Shown piece by piece: positions 33,655-45,958 of a stretch of DNA of 64,000 nucleotides (position 1 is its first letter; every line of letters begins with the position of its first letter). Under the pieces are notes generated by a model. That model saw only the letters and a program-made list of their open reading frames with translations, was not told where the DNA came from and ran no database searches. This DNA is from Zonotrichia leucophrys gambelii (Eukaryota > Chordata > Aves > Passeriformes > Passerellidae): assembly GCF_028769735.1 (NCBI RefSeq), contig NC_088186.1:5046001-5110000 (forward strand), read 5' to 3'. The translations under genes were made by a program, and so were the position numbers.

Positions 33655-33802
33655 GTACACATCAACTAGAGCCTTCCTAGCCACTTTAAATGAGATGAAT
33701 GACTATGCTGGGCAGCATGAGGTGATCTCAGAGAACATGACCTCTCTGATCACTGCCGAGTTAACGCGCTACGTGCAGGAGCTGAAACAGGAGAGGAAAT
33801 CG
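33655..33802 (+). CDS. FNBP1: FNBP1 internal coding exon 4: F-BAR residues 67-115 with the last base of codon 66
   Basis: This 148-nt exon begins [20 protein letters not shown] and ends [10 protein letters not shown], between an acceptor ending tcctttgcag and a gtaacc donor. It runs from phase 2 to phase 0. It encodes the start of a long F-BAR helix carrying the family signature [14 protein letters not shown], and includes R113 and K114, basic residues reported to matter for membrane binding. The stretches at residues 66-76 and 95-103 differ from my recollection of human FBP17 at about a dozen positions (for example T70, R71, L74, A75, T76, T95, L97, T99, A100, E101, T103). Exons 2, 3, 5 and 6 look nearly identical to human. 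The central signature and the C-terminal basic part are unchanged, so the exon looks functional. Confidence 0.95.
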
Positions 33803-35879
33803 GTAACCCACCCTTCTTTATTTATTATTCACTAGGAATTGCTATTAAAGACAGCTAATTAGTGGTAGTGGAGTTCAATGTTAAGTGAGATTTATTTGTA
33901 GTTAATAAACATGAGCTGTGCTAATGAACCAAGCATTAAAGAATTGGGTTATGTGCCCTGGCCAAGCCGCTGAACCGTTTGAATCAAATGTTATAAAATC
34001 AGACAGGAATGCCTGCAGGAGAATCCCTCCTAAATAAGGTCAGAGACCCATCTGTGCTTAAGGCTCTGCTAGCCAAAAGCTTGCTTGGGGCAGAGTCCAG
34101 CAGCACTGTGCAAAGCCTGAAATAAACAGAGGAACTGCAGTGCTGTGGCTGATTGAGAGAATTATTTGGATTTTGATTCACATTTTTTGTGCTTCTCAGC
34201 CAGATCTGGCAGAGGAGACTCTTTAAAAAATATTTTAATAATAAATAGGGGGTTTGTCTTGTTTGGTGAAGATAAGAAATGTGGTTTTCAACCTGTTGTC
34301 CTTCAAGACTGGTAGAATTAATAGATTTATGTTAGTGCTCTATTGCAGCTGGTACTTTAGGGACCTGTGTGCCTGCTGCAGTGAATGTTCAAAGCTGATT
34401 AATTTGCACATCACCAGCTCTGTAAAATGGAGAGTTGAGTTGTGATTTCCTTCCTTGCCTTGAATCCTTTTATGTCCTGGATGTGTGAGCATAGAAGAAG
34501 GATTCTAAGCACTACAAATACTCACAGAACAGGTATAAAATGACTAAGCAAAGTGCAAAGGGAGCATCAGAGCATTACATTTCATTTCCAAGCTGTTGGT
34601 CTATTTTAGAAAGTGCAAAAATACTCCTGCAGAACTTATGCATTTATAAATAGTCCCACTAAACACTAAGCATGTGTTGAGGTGCTGTGTGGGAGCAGAG
34701 CCCTGGAAATCACCACCTTTTTCTAAGTATAGCATTAGAATGATAATTCTGTCAGCAGAGGAAAAGAATATATAGACATAGCTTTAATCTGCAGAATGGT
34801 GTGTAATCTTCAGCATGGAAGGATGTTTTACATATAACTGTGATGGGAATGTTTTCTCAGCCCCTCTGTGACCTTATATCCAGCATGGATCTATGCAAAA
34901 AGGGGAAAAAAGCAGCATTCTAGTGTGGCATTTGTCTGTCAGCTCTTGTTTTTTGCCTGTTTTTTCAATTACATGGGTATATAAGTTGATTGGAATATCT
35001 AGATGTTCTAAGTACTATGGAAGTGGGCTTGCAATATTTCTTATAAAGAATTTGAGCAGTAACTATTGGGTTTTTGTTTTGTTTGTAAACTTTTCTAGTA
35101 ATTATGGCTCATATAAGTAAGGGGTGAATGACAGGAAAATTAGTTTAATATTGGCCTAGTGATAAGAACAGGGGAACAGCAAAAAGCAAGTGAGTGTATT
35201 TACCTGCTGTTGCTGATAATTACTGGCCTTTAACAGAAAACAGTTGTCAGTCAGAGTTGTTTTGTTCTTGCAACATAAATCAAGCTTATAGGAATTAGGA
35301 ATCCTTGTCTGGTTCCTGTAGATTTCTCATTCAGGAGAAAACTGTGTTGAAAAGGAAACTGTTCCCACCCTCAGGCATTTTTCATGCACAGCCTCTCACT
35401 TCATCCTGTAACAGCATTGATCCTGCTGAGATCTGCAGGAGGGGAGGGTGGATGTTGTGTAAATATTACAGAGAACTGCAGCTTAGGCAAAACCTTTTAT
35501 GATATCAATTAATGAATGACTTGGTATTTCCAGAAATTTTGTTGGCAGAGTTCTCGTGCTCACTGTTTGTTCTGCCATCAGCTGCTGTGCTCCAGGTCCA
35601 AGGAATCATTTGGATGAGCCACTCCTGGGGCTGGGTCCATGTGTAGGAGTTGGGAGACCCACATTCTTCTCCACTGAGTCTTGAATTAAGTCATTCAGGT
35701 GTCCAAATACCTGTAAATTGGTAAAATTTCCAGTGATTTCAGCATGGCTGTGGTAGATAAGCAATGTTACTCTTTTGGTTTTACTTTTCTACTTGGAAGA
35801 AGGACATTATACACAGAGGTGTCGTAACTATAAATGTGTGAAAGATGAGCTCAAGTCCAGCAGAAAGGGGTCAGACAAA

Positions 35880-36058
35880 TCAGAATGGGGTTGGAAGGGG
35901 CCTGAGGGCTCATCCCATTCTCCCCTGCCATGGGCAGGGATAACTGGACCAGCCTGCACCAAACCCTGACCTTGAACACTTGCAGGGATGGGGCAGCCCC
36001 AGCTTCTCTGGGGCCTCAGCACCCTCACAGGGAAGAATTTTTTCAAATCTCTCTAAAT
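35880..36058 (-). mobile_element. CR1 LINE fragment (3' end), minus strand
   Basis: Read on the + strand it starts with the reverse complement of an avian CR1 3' end (aatcagaatggggttggaag), followed by gccatgggcagggataactgg, ccttgaacacttgcagggatgg and cagcaccctcacagggaagaa. These are characteristic segments of the CR1 3' region. It is truncated at its 5' end, as almost all CR1 copies are. No coding capacity. Confidence 0.88.
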
Positions 36059-37279
36059 ACAGCTTCTGTTTCCAAAGGAGACCTCTTTGATGCCCAGGAG
36101 TGTTTGCTGGAGCTGTGAGCACTGAGTGTGGCTGATGATCTTTGAGCACATGGGGGCTGGTGCCTGCTTGCTCTGCTCTGCTTTCATGCTCATTTAGCTC
36201 TATTGATTCCAGTGGAATTACACCAGCAGATGATTGGGGTCACACAGTAATAAATCATTTCTTGGGTTTTGCTTGGCCTGGAAGTGGTGCAGAACTGAGA
36301 CTGTGTCATGCCTTGCATTGGTTTTATGCTGGGTAAAATTCATCTGGCATGCAAATTGTACATATGTTGGGTTTTTTGGCTCTCTGAAAGGTGTGCTTGA
36401 TGGCTGCCTATGTAATTTTTTTTCTATAAAAGATGCTTGCTAGTGGTAAAATAAGGAAAGAAGCAACTGATCAAAACCAGGCAGGACAAGTGTACAGGTT
36501 GGACGGGTGGGATGATGTGCAAGGTCAGTGCTGTTGTTCAAAAGAGAGATACCTCCTTCTTCCTGTGATCTGATTTAGAACTTGGGAGAATTCTGGGTTA
36601 CCTTTACATTTTTTCAGATCCTGTCCTTTGTTGCATGATGGCTTTTGACCTTTAGAAAGTGGTTACAAAAAATCAGGCAAAAGCTCCTTGTTTGAAACTT
36701 GAAGTCATTGATTTACCTTTACTCCTAAAGATATTTATCATTTTACACTTCATCATTTTACACATTCCTCTTCCACAGGATCACTCTCAGTGCTGTCACT
36801 GTACCCAGTGAGTTGTTTTGCCCTCACAATCACTAAGTCAGGTACACACCCTGCCTGCTTTTCACACAGTGAGAGGGAGAACTCCTTATGTTGTTTCAGT
36901 TCTTCCCAGCTGCCCAGTGAAGTGAAACTCTTTATAGTGCAGTTCCTCACTTGAACTTCTCCTTGTACTCTCTTGATCTTACTGTGTCCATGCTCTCTCA
37001 GGAGACATTCTCTTCCTCAGGGTCCTTGTTAGCTGGTTAACAGCTCAAATTTCAGTTCTGTGTTGTGTGAAGGGCATGTCCCATCCATATTCCCCTTGAG
37101 GCTGTTGAGGTTAGATGCCTGTGACTGAATTGCTGTTGGAAGATGTCATCAAGTCACACAAATGAGGTGGGAATCACCTCTGAGTAGTTCAGTCCTGAAC
37201 CACTTGCTTCTGCAGTCATGCTTCATGTCACCCCAATGTCACCAAGGCCTGACTTTGGGCTGGCTCTCAAAGGTGTCAA

Positions 37280-37332
37280 GTTTGACCTCCATGATCTCGA
37301 AGGTCTCATCCAACCTTGTGATTCTGTGACTT
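37280..37332 (+). mobile_element. Short CR1 LINE 3'-end remnant, plus strand
   Basis: The end matches the typical avian CR1 terminus: gatctcgaaggtctcatccaa then ccttgtgattctgtgac, carrying the ATTCTRTGA-like terminal repeat. Only about 50 bp can be assigned by eye; the left boundary is uncertain and may extend toward 37230. Confidence 0.68.
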
Positions 37333-40130
37333 GCAGTATTACAAAATTGGCTCTTAATCTTGTCCATCTTTGACAAAAGAAAAGGAGGTGATCCTGTCAT
37401 CTTAAGGTAGTGTTTGGACTTTACTTCACAAGCACTGATGTGTAATACACTTCTAGGTTGGAAATGTACTGAGCCAACCATTGAGAATTTCTGTTTGTTG
37501 GCTTATTTTTTTCCCTTAACACTTTACAGGACCTAGTTGATTTATACATCCAGCTATGGCTGAGGAATCCATCCAATTCTGTAATTTGGATAGAAATTCA
37601 AGAATTATTTCCTGGGGCCATTCTGATTTAGATCTCTGGTCACAAACTAGGTCTGACTCTCAGCCTCCTCTGGCAGCAGCTGCTCTGTGTAGCCACTGCT
37701 CATGGCAGCTTTGCTAAAAATGTATTTGGGAGTCATGAACTATCCCTCTGATTACTGCTGCTGCTCTCACCTCTGCCTCCACCTCCCCTTGGGGCTGCTC
37801 TGGCTCCATACAATCAAGCATGAAAGTCAGGTAGAAGCCAAGGGCTTTGCTGCAGCCTGAGCTGGTGCAGCACTGGGATTCTGTGGTTGGGAGAGAATTT
37901 ACCTGATGTCAATACATTCCATTTTGTGTGGGGATAGAAGGGGAACAGGGAATGAATGAATCCTTATGGGTACCATGGGGGCAAAACAGGTCTGGTTCTT
38001 TCTGATGGACCCTCCTTGTGTGCATTCATCCAGGGGGTGCCTCTCAGAGGACTTTCTGTTTCTTGTAGGTTCTCAGGTGTTGATGAAAAGTAAATAATTG
38101 GAGGAATTCTGTCACGTTCACTGATTCTGAATAGTGCCCTGTTCTGCAAATACTCCTGTGGTTTTTCCAGAGGATTTCTCCAGCGTGGAGCAGGCATGAG
38201 GCAGGGTGGCAGCACACAGCCCTGCCAGGGGCACAGTGGATTTTCCCATGTTGCATTTGGGATGTGCCTCAAGCTCTGTGTGTGTTTGGAGCACAGCTGT
38301 GCTTTGTGCTGCAGGGGCACAGAGAGACTTTGCTGCCTTCCAGAAGTCACAAACCAATGGCCAAGTGAGGGGTGGGGAAAGGAAAAGAGTGACAGTGAAA
38401 GGAAGTGATTTGCCAAACTTCAGACTGATGCAATTCAAACCAGCTTTCCCCAACTCTTGTCTTCCAACCAACTCACTTCCAGCTCATTGCCCTGTGAATT
38501 AAGGTCTTAATTTTAATCTAAATATAAAGGTATTTATGGGAATTTGTTGTGCTTAATAAATGCACTGCACAACAGTCCTACTCTAAATGTTCATCCTCTT
38601 TCTTGTGAGGTATTTCTGCTGTATTTGGTTAAGTTAAATTGTACCAGTATAGTGTTACATGGTAATTATTAAAGAAAAAATTAAGAATGCAGAAATATAT
38701 TTAGGAAAGATCACAATAAATTCTGTGTTCTTATGGACTGTTTGTTTTCACCAAATAATGGATTATAAATACAATGAAGCTGTGTTGAATATTGGTGTGT
38801 TATCATGGAATTGTGCTGTGAAGGGAAAAAGCAAGTGCTTATTATGGAAGTTTACAAAGCATTTTTGTGTGGGAAACTAATGCTAATATCCCACCCCACT
38901 GAAAGGTATAATGTGACCTTTGGAATTAGCAGGATTCAAAGCTGAGACCACTGAACTTCATATCCTGCTCTTCCCAGTTTTGAATGGGTACAGTGAACTA
39001 TGAAATGATAGCCCAAATAAATAAATTGCCTTCTGTTTACCACATGAAGGAATCAGATTGGGAAAACAAAATCTGTTTACTAACAAATGGAGTTCCATTT
39101 TCTGTGAATTAGCCTGAATGCTGCTCTGCACAGCAAGAGCCTTTAGAGGGACAAGATGAGAGATGCCTCCTATGAGCAGTAACATTTCCTGCTCAGTGCA
39201 TGACTGAGAGATGCCTGAGGCTAAGGGGGTGAGCCCTGGCCATGGATGATTTTTCCCTTTGTCTTCTGCCTGTACAGCCACAGAGATTGGCCTGAAAAGA
39301 AAGAGCAACAATAAAGCCAGATGAGTGGTGCATATGTTAATTGTGGAGAGTGGTGTTCATCCAAGCCTGTGGTACATGTGGGCATGTTCAGCTGGCATTT
39401 TTGCTGACATTTAATATTTTATATTTCTGATGCAGGTCTTGGTACTTCAGTGTAGGTGAATGTGTGCATGAGGGGTCTGTGGAAACAGCTAAAATTATTT
39501 CCTTGCATGTTGAGGCATTGGCTTGTACATCTTCTAGTTTTTGTTGACAGGAATGTCGCAGACCATTTGAAATTTTATCTTTTAACTGTGGATCAGTGGA
39601 AGGAGAGCTTGGTGACAATGCTGGGGATGAGAAAAGATGGAAGCTGGAGCAGCATGTTCCTCTAATTTCATTGAAGGATATAAAAGCACAAACAACTTTT
39701 CACACCATAGTTTTAGTAGTAATGATGAATCTGCATTTGAAAAGCCCTAGGTTTGCTTTTGAGGAGCACTTGGGCACTGGTGAGCTTTTAAGGACAAGAT
39801 TAGTCCCTAGGGCTGGGTTGGAGGAGGGTACATGATCTTCAAACAGCCTGTCACACCTGTGTGCTCACTGCTTCCAGGGCCTGCTGGCCTTGCTGCCCTG
39901 AGGGCAGATGGTTGAGCAGGACCTCTCCAGGAGCTGGCCAGAGCAGCAGAGATCCTGAGGATCCTTAGCTCTGCTGCCATGGAGCTGCAGGACTGTCTCT
40001 GTGCCTGAGAAGAAGTTCTGAGCTCCAATTCCCAATGAAAGGACTTTATCTGTCACATGTAGCATGAAAATGACAAGTTACCATAAATATTACTGCCAGT
40101 GTCTCTTAGGTTTGTGCCAATCACCAGCGA

Positions 40131-40240
40131 GTCACAGAATGGTTTGGTTTGGAAGGAACCTGAAGGATGATCTCATTCCATCTCCCTGCCCAGAGCAGGG
40201 ACACCTTCCACTGGTCCAGGTTGCTCCAAACCCCATCCAT
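40131..40240 (-). mobile_element. CR1 LINE fragment (3' end), minus strand
   Basis: The + strand reads gtcacagaatggtttggttt, then ggaaggaacctgaaggatga, cagagcagggacaccttcc and ccaggttgctccaaacccca, the reverse complement of an avian CR1 3' end. About 110 bp, strongly 5'-truncated. Confidence 0.9.
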
Positions 40241-41399
40241 CATTCTGCTGTTACAGCTCAGTGACAACAGGGGCAGCTGCTTCAGGTTCTCAGGTGCAGC
40301 TGATCTGGAATTTGAAGCTTTGCTCCATAGTGCTTGTTAAATGGAATTTCTTTGGAGTACACCACTCCAGGAGCAGATACTTCCATCAAATTAAATACAG
40401 ATATTTCTATAACTTGTCCCAGACTCAACCAAGTTGATAAATACATGTTAAAAATAATGTCCCTATGGATATTGCAAAGGAGAACAGTGTTATGCCCCAG
40501 TATTAAGTAGCTGATGAATATGTGTTAAAATGGTCATGAATTTCATGTCAACATTCACAGAACTGTCTTATGCTCCTCTTTCTACAACTGAGAGAGATAA
40601 GACCTCAAGAACATATTGCTATTTTTGGAAACAAAGATTTCTTTGGAGGAGACTGTTTCCTGTCTTTGCAGCCAGAAAAAGAAAAACATTTGACAAGGAT
40701 TTTTGCAAATATTGCTGAAAAAATTGAGGAAAAAATAGTGTTCTCTTATTTCCGTCTCTGGTGTGCTTTAATCACCAGCCATTATTTTAGAAATCACTTG
40801 TAACAAAAATGGAGATAAGAGTTTGAATTGGAGGATGAAGTACTGTATTTTTATTTGTTATCAGTGTGAGCTGGGAGTACTTGTTACAGAAGCCAAAGGT
40901 AACTATTTTGTCAGTTTGTTTTATTATCTCACATGTGCATAGAAGAGAATAAAGCACCCTTGCCTTAGATATATTTTTAGACAATTCTTGAAAAGGATGT
41001 TGTCAAATGAACCATATGCTATGCATATAAATTAAGGCTGTTTTTATGATTATTTCTAATACAAACATCCTATAGATGTACAAGTCTTTAGTTTAACCAT
41101 GTAATCAACTCCTATTTGTTTAAGAAAAACAAGGCTGTGTTATTAAAAGGTTTCACAGGATCAGTTTAGACAGAGCCTAAGCAGCCCTGTTGTCATGCTG
41201 GGAATTTACATGTTTCAGGCAATTATTTAATTTAAAATTGCCCAGGAACTCCTCAGCAAAAGCACTGGAATGTGTTGTCCTTCATTAGATGCTTTTAGCA
41301 ACATCTTTTCTCCTGCTTCTCTCAAAAGGTCAGGGAAAAAAAAAATAAGATGCATCTTCTAACAAGCTGTTGTTGTCTGCTGGGTGAGCTCTGGGGCTG

Positions 41400-41765
41400 T
41401 GTAAACCCTCGTGCATACCAAGGAAGTTTTGCAAAAATATCCTGCTGCTCCTAATTGTGGCAGTGCTGGCAGGAACAGGCTCTGCATTGTGGGACCCTCG
41501 CTCGCTGCTCCCGGCGTTTTGATCAACACGGGTGAAATCTGAGCCCAACAAAAGTCAATGAGAGGTTTGTCTTTGATTGCACAGCAGCCAGGGTTGCTCC
41601 CCAGCTGTTCCAGACACAGGCAGCATCCTAATGAGGAGAGCACACCGATCCCTGTGGCTGCATTTGCAAAGGGAAAAGCTCATTCCTCGAGCTGCGAGCT
41701 TTTTGAATATAACAAAAGCTTTTTAAAAAGTTGAGTTAATCCACAGTCCTCACATGAGCGACTTA
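41400..41765. promoter_or_regulatory. CpG-retaining segment in intron 4, candidate regulatory element
   Basis: About ten CpG in 360 bp, five of them within 41499-41530 (ctcgctcgctgctcccggcg and following). It ends shortly before the CR1 copy at 41815 and does not itself match CR1. A regulatory role is inferred. Confidence 0.28.
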
Positions 41766-41814
41766 ACACTCTGATAAAAGTATCTCAAGTCTTAACAACT
41801 AAATTTTAGAATTC

Positions 41815-42045
41815 CAGGAAGAATTTCTTTGTGGAAAGGATTGGATTGGGCTGTCCAGGGAGGTGGTGGAGTCACCATCCTTGGAAGTGTTCAAGGAGAG
41901 ACTGCAAGTGGCACTCGGGTCTGGTTGAAATGATGATGGTTGGTCACGAGTTGAACTCAAACTTGGAGATCTTGTCCAAAAGTCGATGATGGTTGGTCAC
42001 GAGTTGAGCTCAAACTTGGAGATCTTTTCCAAACTCATCTGTGAA
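41815..42045 (+). mobile_element. CR1 LINE fragment, plus strand, with an internal tandem duplication
   Basis: Contains the CR1 landmarks ctgtccagggaggtggtgga, gtcaccatccttggaagtgt and tcaaggagagactgcaagtg, followed by a divergent version of the usual gatggttgg...gatcttttccaa ending. A 49-bp part of this ending is present twice (listed separately). The final terminal repeat is degraded, so the right border is approximate. Confidence 0.82.
41932..42033 (+). repeat. 49-bp tandem duplication (period 53) inside a CR1 copy
   Basis: Copy 1 is 41932-41980 and copy 2 is 41985-42033. They start gatgatggttggtcacgagt and end ccaaa, and differ at only two positions (one a/g and one g/t). The near identity against an eroded CR1 background indicates a duplication later than the CR1 insertion. 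Confidence 0.93.
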
Positions 42046-45024
42046 CTCTCCTGAGATCACCTAAAACCTTCATTATTGTGTTAATCCTGTGAGCTGGAAT
42101 GGATGGAGTTGTCCAGTGAAAACGTGGCTATTGTGGATTGTTCAGGGCACCCTGGGACACAATGGGCTTTAACACAGGGAAAAAGGACAGTTGTGGGCAT
42201 GGATGGTTTGAGTTTGGGCAGTGCAGTTGTGTTTTAGGCCATTTAGTTGGGTTTAATAGTTCAATAAAATATTGCTCAGGGAAATCTTAAAGTTGGCACA
42301 GTGTTTGCCAGCCAAAGACTGCAAAATAGAGGCTTCAAGGTGATGTAGGGGGGGTTGACTTTATGAACACTAATAACCCCAAACTTTTCACTTTACTGTG
42401 TTTCTAATGTGTTTTTAAATTTCTGTGGATATGGGTGAAAAGTCTGGAGTAAATCATGGCATGTGAGCCACCAACACTGCTGCTAATGTCTCACTGACAC
42501 ACTTGAGGTGTGATTTATTAATTGAGTATCTCACTCATTCTGATTTGTTTTAAACAGCCTGATTGCAGCCATTAATTTGGACCAATCCAGTTTGGGAGGG
42601 GAAAAAAGAAATATTGTATCAATTACTCTAAATTCATCATTGTGTGCTGCTGAAATGCCTGTGACTAAGAGTAGTAGTTTGCCACAGGATCTTGTAAATA
42701 ATTTGTTATGTTTCCATTTGCTAAATGTTCAGGTGTAGAACAACATTTAACTTGTTCAAAGAAATTTATTTAAATTAGAACTTGTATCTTCAAACCTTAT
42801 CAAGGACTTAGAGTTATTTTTGCTGGGGTTTTGGAGGGGAGGAGGTGAAGGTAGAGGACATTTGCTGTTTAAGAGGATTGTAAAGGAAATGAGTTTGCAG
42901 AAGTTGAAGATAGTGCATGGTTTGAGGAAACTGGAGGCTTCCTGTATGACTTTAGGCAGATCACTTGACCGTAGTGCCTTGACTTTTCTAACCCATAAAA
43001 TTGGGCCAGTGAAGAAATATAGATAGTTGGAAGGTCCCATTTAGGTGCTGTATTTAAAAATGAATTTTTGGAAGGCAGGAATTACCATTGGAAGGCAAAG
43101 ATATGCAAAACCAGAAGTGCCTTAGCTCACAACAAGGGACAGCACAGCAAGAATTAGGGGTTATATAAGTATATTTAGAAATTGGTTGAACTAAAAAAAA
43201 GCAGTATTTCCTGAACTCTTCAAGATGTAATGCACCTGTATTTATCACCATTTAATATTTCACTATTTAATCATCTTCAACGATGCTCATTTTACATTTC
43301 AGCATTCCAATTGTGCAGAAGAGTTTTTATAAAAAAATAAAAATAAATTATCAAAATGCAGCAAAATCTGAACTGGATGCAGTCTCACTGCTTCTTGCAT
43401 GCACTTCCAGAAGCTTGTGCAGCTTATTTTACAGAGAAGGCAAATTTGGAAGTAACAGGGATGGCTTGTTAAAATGACATTATTCAACTACAATGGTTTA
43501 AAAATACACGTCCGGTTATCTGATGGGCTTTTGTTTCCAAGTTCATCCTTCAGCTCCTCTCTGCAATTGTTTCCTGTTAAACAAACCTGGCATGTTGTTT
43601 TCCTGAGGTTTATGGGTCATTGACAGTATTGGGTTTCACACAGTCCAGCTGCTCCCAAATCAGGTCCATCCTACCCCAGCAAAGTGGGGAGCACAGAAAT
43701 GGGGGCTGGTGAAAGCAGGGAAGGCAACATGAATCCATCAGAGTCCTTTTACTCCCAGCTTCACTGTTAAGGCTTCCATGAATTTCATGCTCATTAGGAA
43801 AATGTTGAAAAATGTAGTGTTAAATTTCAGTTGTTCTTTGGGACTGTTTTTGTTGCTCCTTGGGACTGTTTTCCTAAACTCTGATGACAAAAGGCTGAAA
43901 CGAGGAGCCCCTGGCAGGGGAGAGGCAGCATCTGTCACACACGGAGTTGAAAGGACTTGGGGATCTACAGAGGGAACTGAAATCAGCTTGGAGCCTTTCC
44001 CTGCCACCCAGCAGTTCCACAGTGATGTCAGGGGGTTTTTAATGTCACAGTGTGGTGAGGCAGTGTTTGGAGAAGGTCCCTGCTGTCCCAGCAGTGCCAG
44101 GCTGTCACTGCTCCCCCTCCATGGCCCAGTGGCCACACGTGCTCCCTGCTCAGAGGGCAGGAGCAGAGCCAGAGCTGAGCATGGCCTGGGCCAGGATGGA
44201 AAACATTTCTGCCACTGGGCCTCGCCATTCTGCTCTAAGAATTTTCCTGTGGAGATAAGCACGATCCAGACACAGAGCTGTGAATGTCCCTGTGCTCAGT
44301 TCTAGGTGAGCATCCCTCCTCAGCACACAGTGTTTGAGACTACAGATAGCACCCAGGGCAGCCCTGGTGCTGTTCTGTTCTTGCACACATGTTGAATATT
44401 ATTGTGATTTTTTAAAGCTAAATGAACCTATTGGACATGGCATGATAGAGAATTGCAGTTTTGGGGCTTTTTGCTCTCATGTCTGATGGAGCCAGAATGG
44501 CAGCTCTGAAATGTCCCTCACTCCCCTGACACAGGAAAATACCAATTGTGGTAGTGGAAGATGCAGGAGACCAAGGAGCTGCCAATTGTAAAGTGCTTGC
44601 AGGCAGATTTTTCTAACTGTGGCATTTTCTAGCAGGTTAATGATTTGGAGTGTGAGCTTTTTTTAACCCAGCAAACCATAGGTATCACATTCCTTAAGAT
44701 TTATGTAAAATCTGATTGCACTTGGGCGTGAGAGCACATAAATTCTAGTGGGTTTATCAGGCAATATCTGACCTTTATTTTTCAAGTTTACTTTGTGACA
44801 CCATTCCTGTGTTTGACTAAAACTAATTACCAGTAAATAATACAAAAGAAAGGCCTCTCTCTTCCTGTTTCACTTTGCTTCATTATTTATTTTCCAGGGT
44901 GGTGTGTGGAGGGGAATAACCTGTTGTAGCAGTCAGCTGGGTCTGCATTCACATTCCTGCCCAGAGCTGGGTCACTGATTTCTAGAATGATCTGGAATGA
45001 ATTGCTTATCTTGAGGGAGAGCCA

Positions 45025-45196
45025 GGCATAGGGAGGAACAGCTGTGGCTGCCCCATCCCTGGAAGTGCCCAAGGCCCTGTTGGACAGGGCTCAGAGCACC
45101 CTGGGGCAGTGCAAGGTGTCCCTGCCATGGCAGGGGGTTGGAACAAAGTGTTCTTTGAGGCCCCTTCCCACCCAAACCATTCTGTGATTCTACAGA
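45025..45196 (+). mobile_element. CR1 LINE 3'-end fragment, plus strand
   Basis: Contains agctgtggctgccccatccc, tggaagtgcccaaggccctg, gtccctgccatggcaggggg and the end cccaaaccattctgtgattc, the standard avian CR1 3' terminus with its ATTCTRTGA-like motif. It sits about 700 bp upstream of exon 5. No coding capacity. Confidence 0.9.
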
Positions 45197-45895
45197 GGGA
45201 TGAACTCTAATACAGATTAGATTCTTTGATAAAGAACATTGTGTAAAGAACTGTTACTTAAGCCAACTGCAATTTAGATCCAAAAAGCACATCAGGAGAG
45301 GAGTTCCTTGTTTAGCTGACATCTCAGTTTAAAACTTGAGTTACACCTCACTCTGAGCAGTGTGTGGGAGAGGAGGGATTCTGGAGGGACCAAAAACCTC
45401 TTTAGAGGCAGGAGCAGCTGGCTCTGACACACAGCTAGTAACTAGGAAGAAGAGAGGTTTTTTGTTGAGTCTGAATGAAAATCAGGACAAACATCAGTTG
45501 TTAGAATGTGCCAATCAAGTGCATCTTGGTAAATTCATGTAGAGAGAAATTTTAATTTCGAGCCAGTGTTCAGTCTGTCACCAAAGAAATACTCATCAGA
45601 TAAAAGTGCTTCAGATCCCATGATATGGGAAACCAATAATTATGAGATACAGTGAACAATACAAGGTAGAATTGCTAAAGGGATTAATTAGCTTTAGTCG
45701 AACTAACCACTATAATTGATGCAAATATCCATCTGCAGCCTGCTGAGACATTAGATAGTCATCACACACCTGCTCAATTCACCAGCCTTGCAGAACACAG
45801 CTGTCAGAATGATTTCTGGTTGGGCTTTTTCTTGAGCATACTTGACTGTTTGTTCTTTTGTTGTTCAAAATGTTTTCTTTTCTTTTTCTAAACAG

Positions 45896-45958
45896 CACTT
45901 CCATGATGGCAGAAAGGCACAACAACACATTGAAACTTGCTGGAAACAACTTGAAGCA
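45896..45958 (+). CDS. FNBP1: FNBP1 internal coding exon 5: F-BAR residues 116-136
   Basis: A 63-nt exon of 21 whole codons, beginning [20 protein letters not shown] and ending with A136. The acceptor has a strong pyrimidine tract (tttcttttctttttctaaacag) and the donor is gtaagt. It encodes part of the long helix that forms the antiparallel dimer core; DGRKAQQ and CWKQ are shared across the FBP17/Toca-1/CIP4 family. It is symmetric (phase 0-0), so it could be skipped in frame, but losing 21 residues from the dimer core would probably damage the fold. Human FBP17, from memory, has N at residue 116 and S at 136. Confidence 0.96.

Larger units (their letters stand above)
33803..45895 (+). other. 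FNBP1: FNBP1 intron 4
   Basis: A 12093-bp intron between codons 115 and 116. It contains most of the CR1 fragments of the window (35.9, 37.3, 40.1, 41.8 and 45.0 kb, in both orientations) and a CpG-retaining stretch at 41.4-41.8 kb. The overlapping open frames at 43738-44305 on both strands have no family features I can recognise. The rest is AT-rich unique-looking sequence. Confidence 0.85.

Noticed and set aside
40530..40803. Overlapping plus-strand frames with Lys/Glu-rich residues in intron 4
   Set aside because: The apparent helix-like composition reflects A-rich DNA; no splice sites or family match.
43738..44305. Overlapping open frames of 174 and 175 codons on opposite strands in intron 4
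   Set aside because: No recognisable domain, no codon structure distinguishing one strand, and both frames are open over the same bases, which points to chance low stop density.
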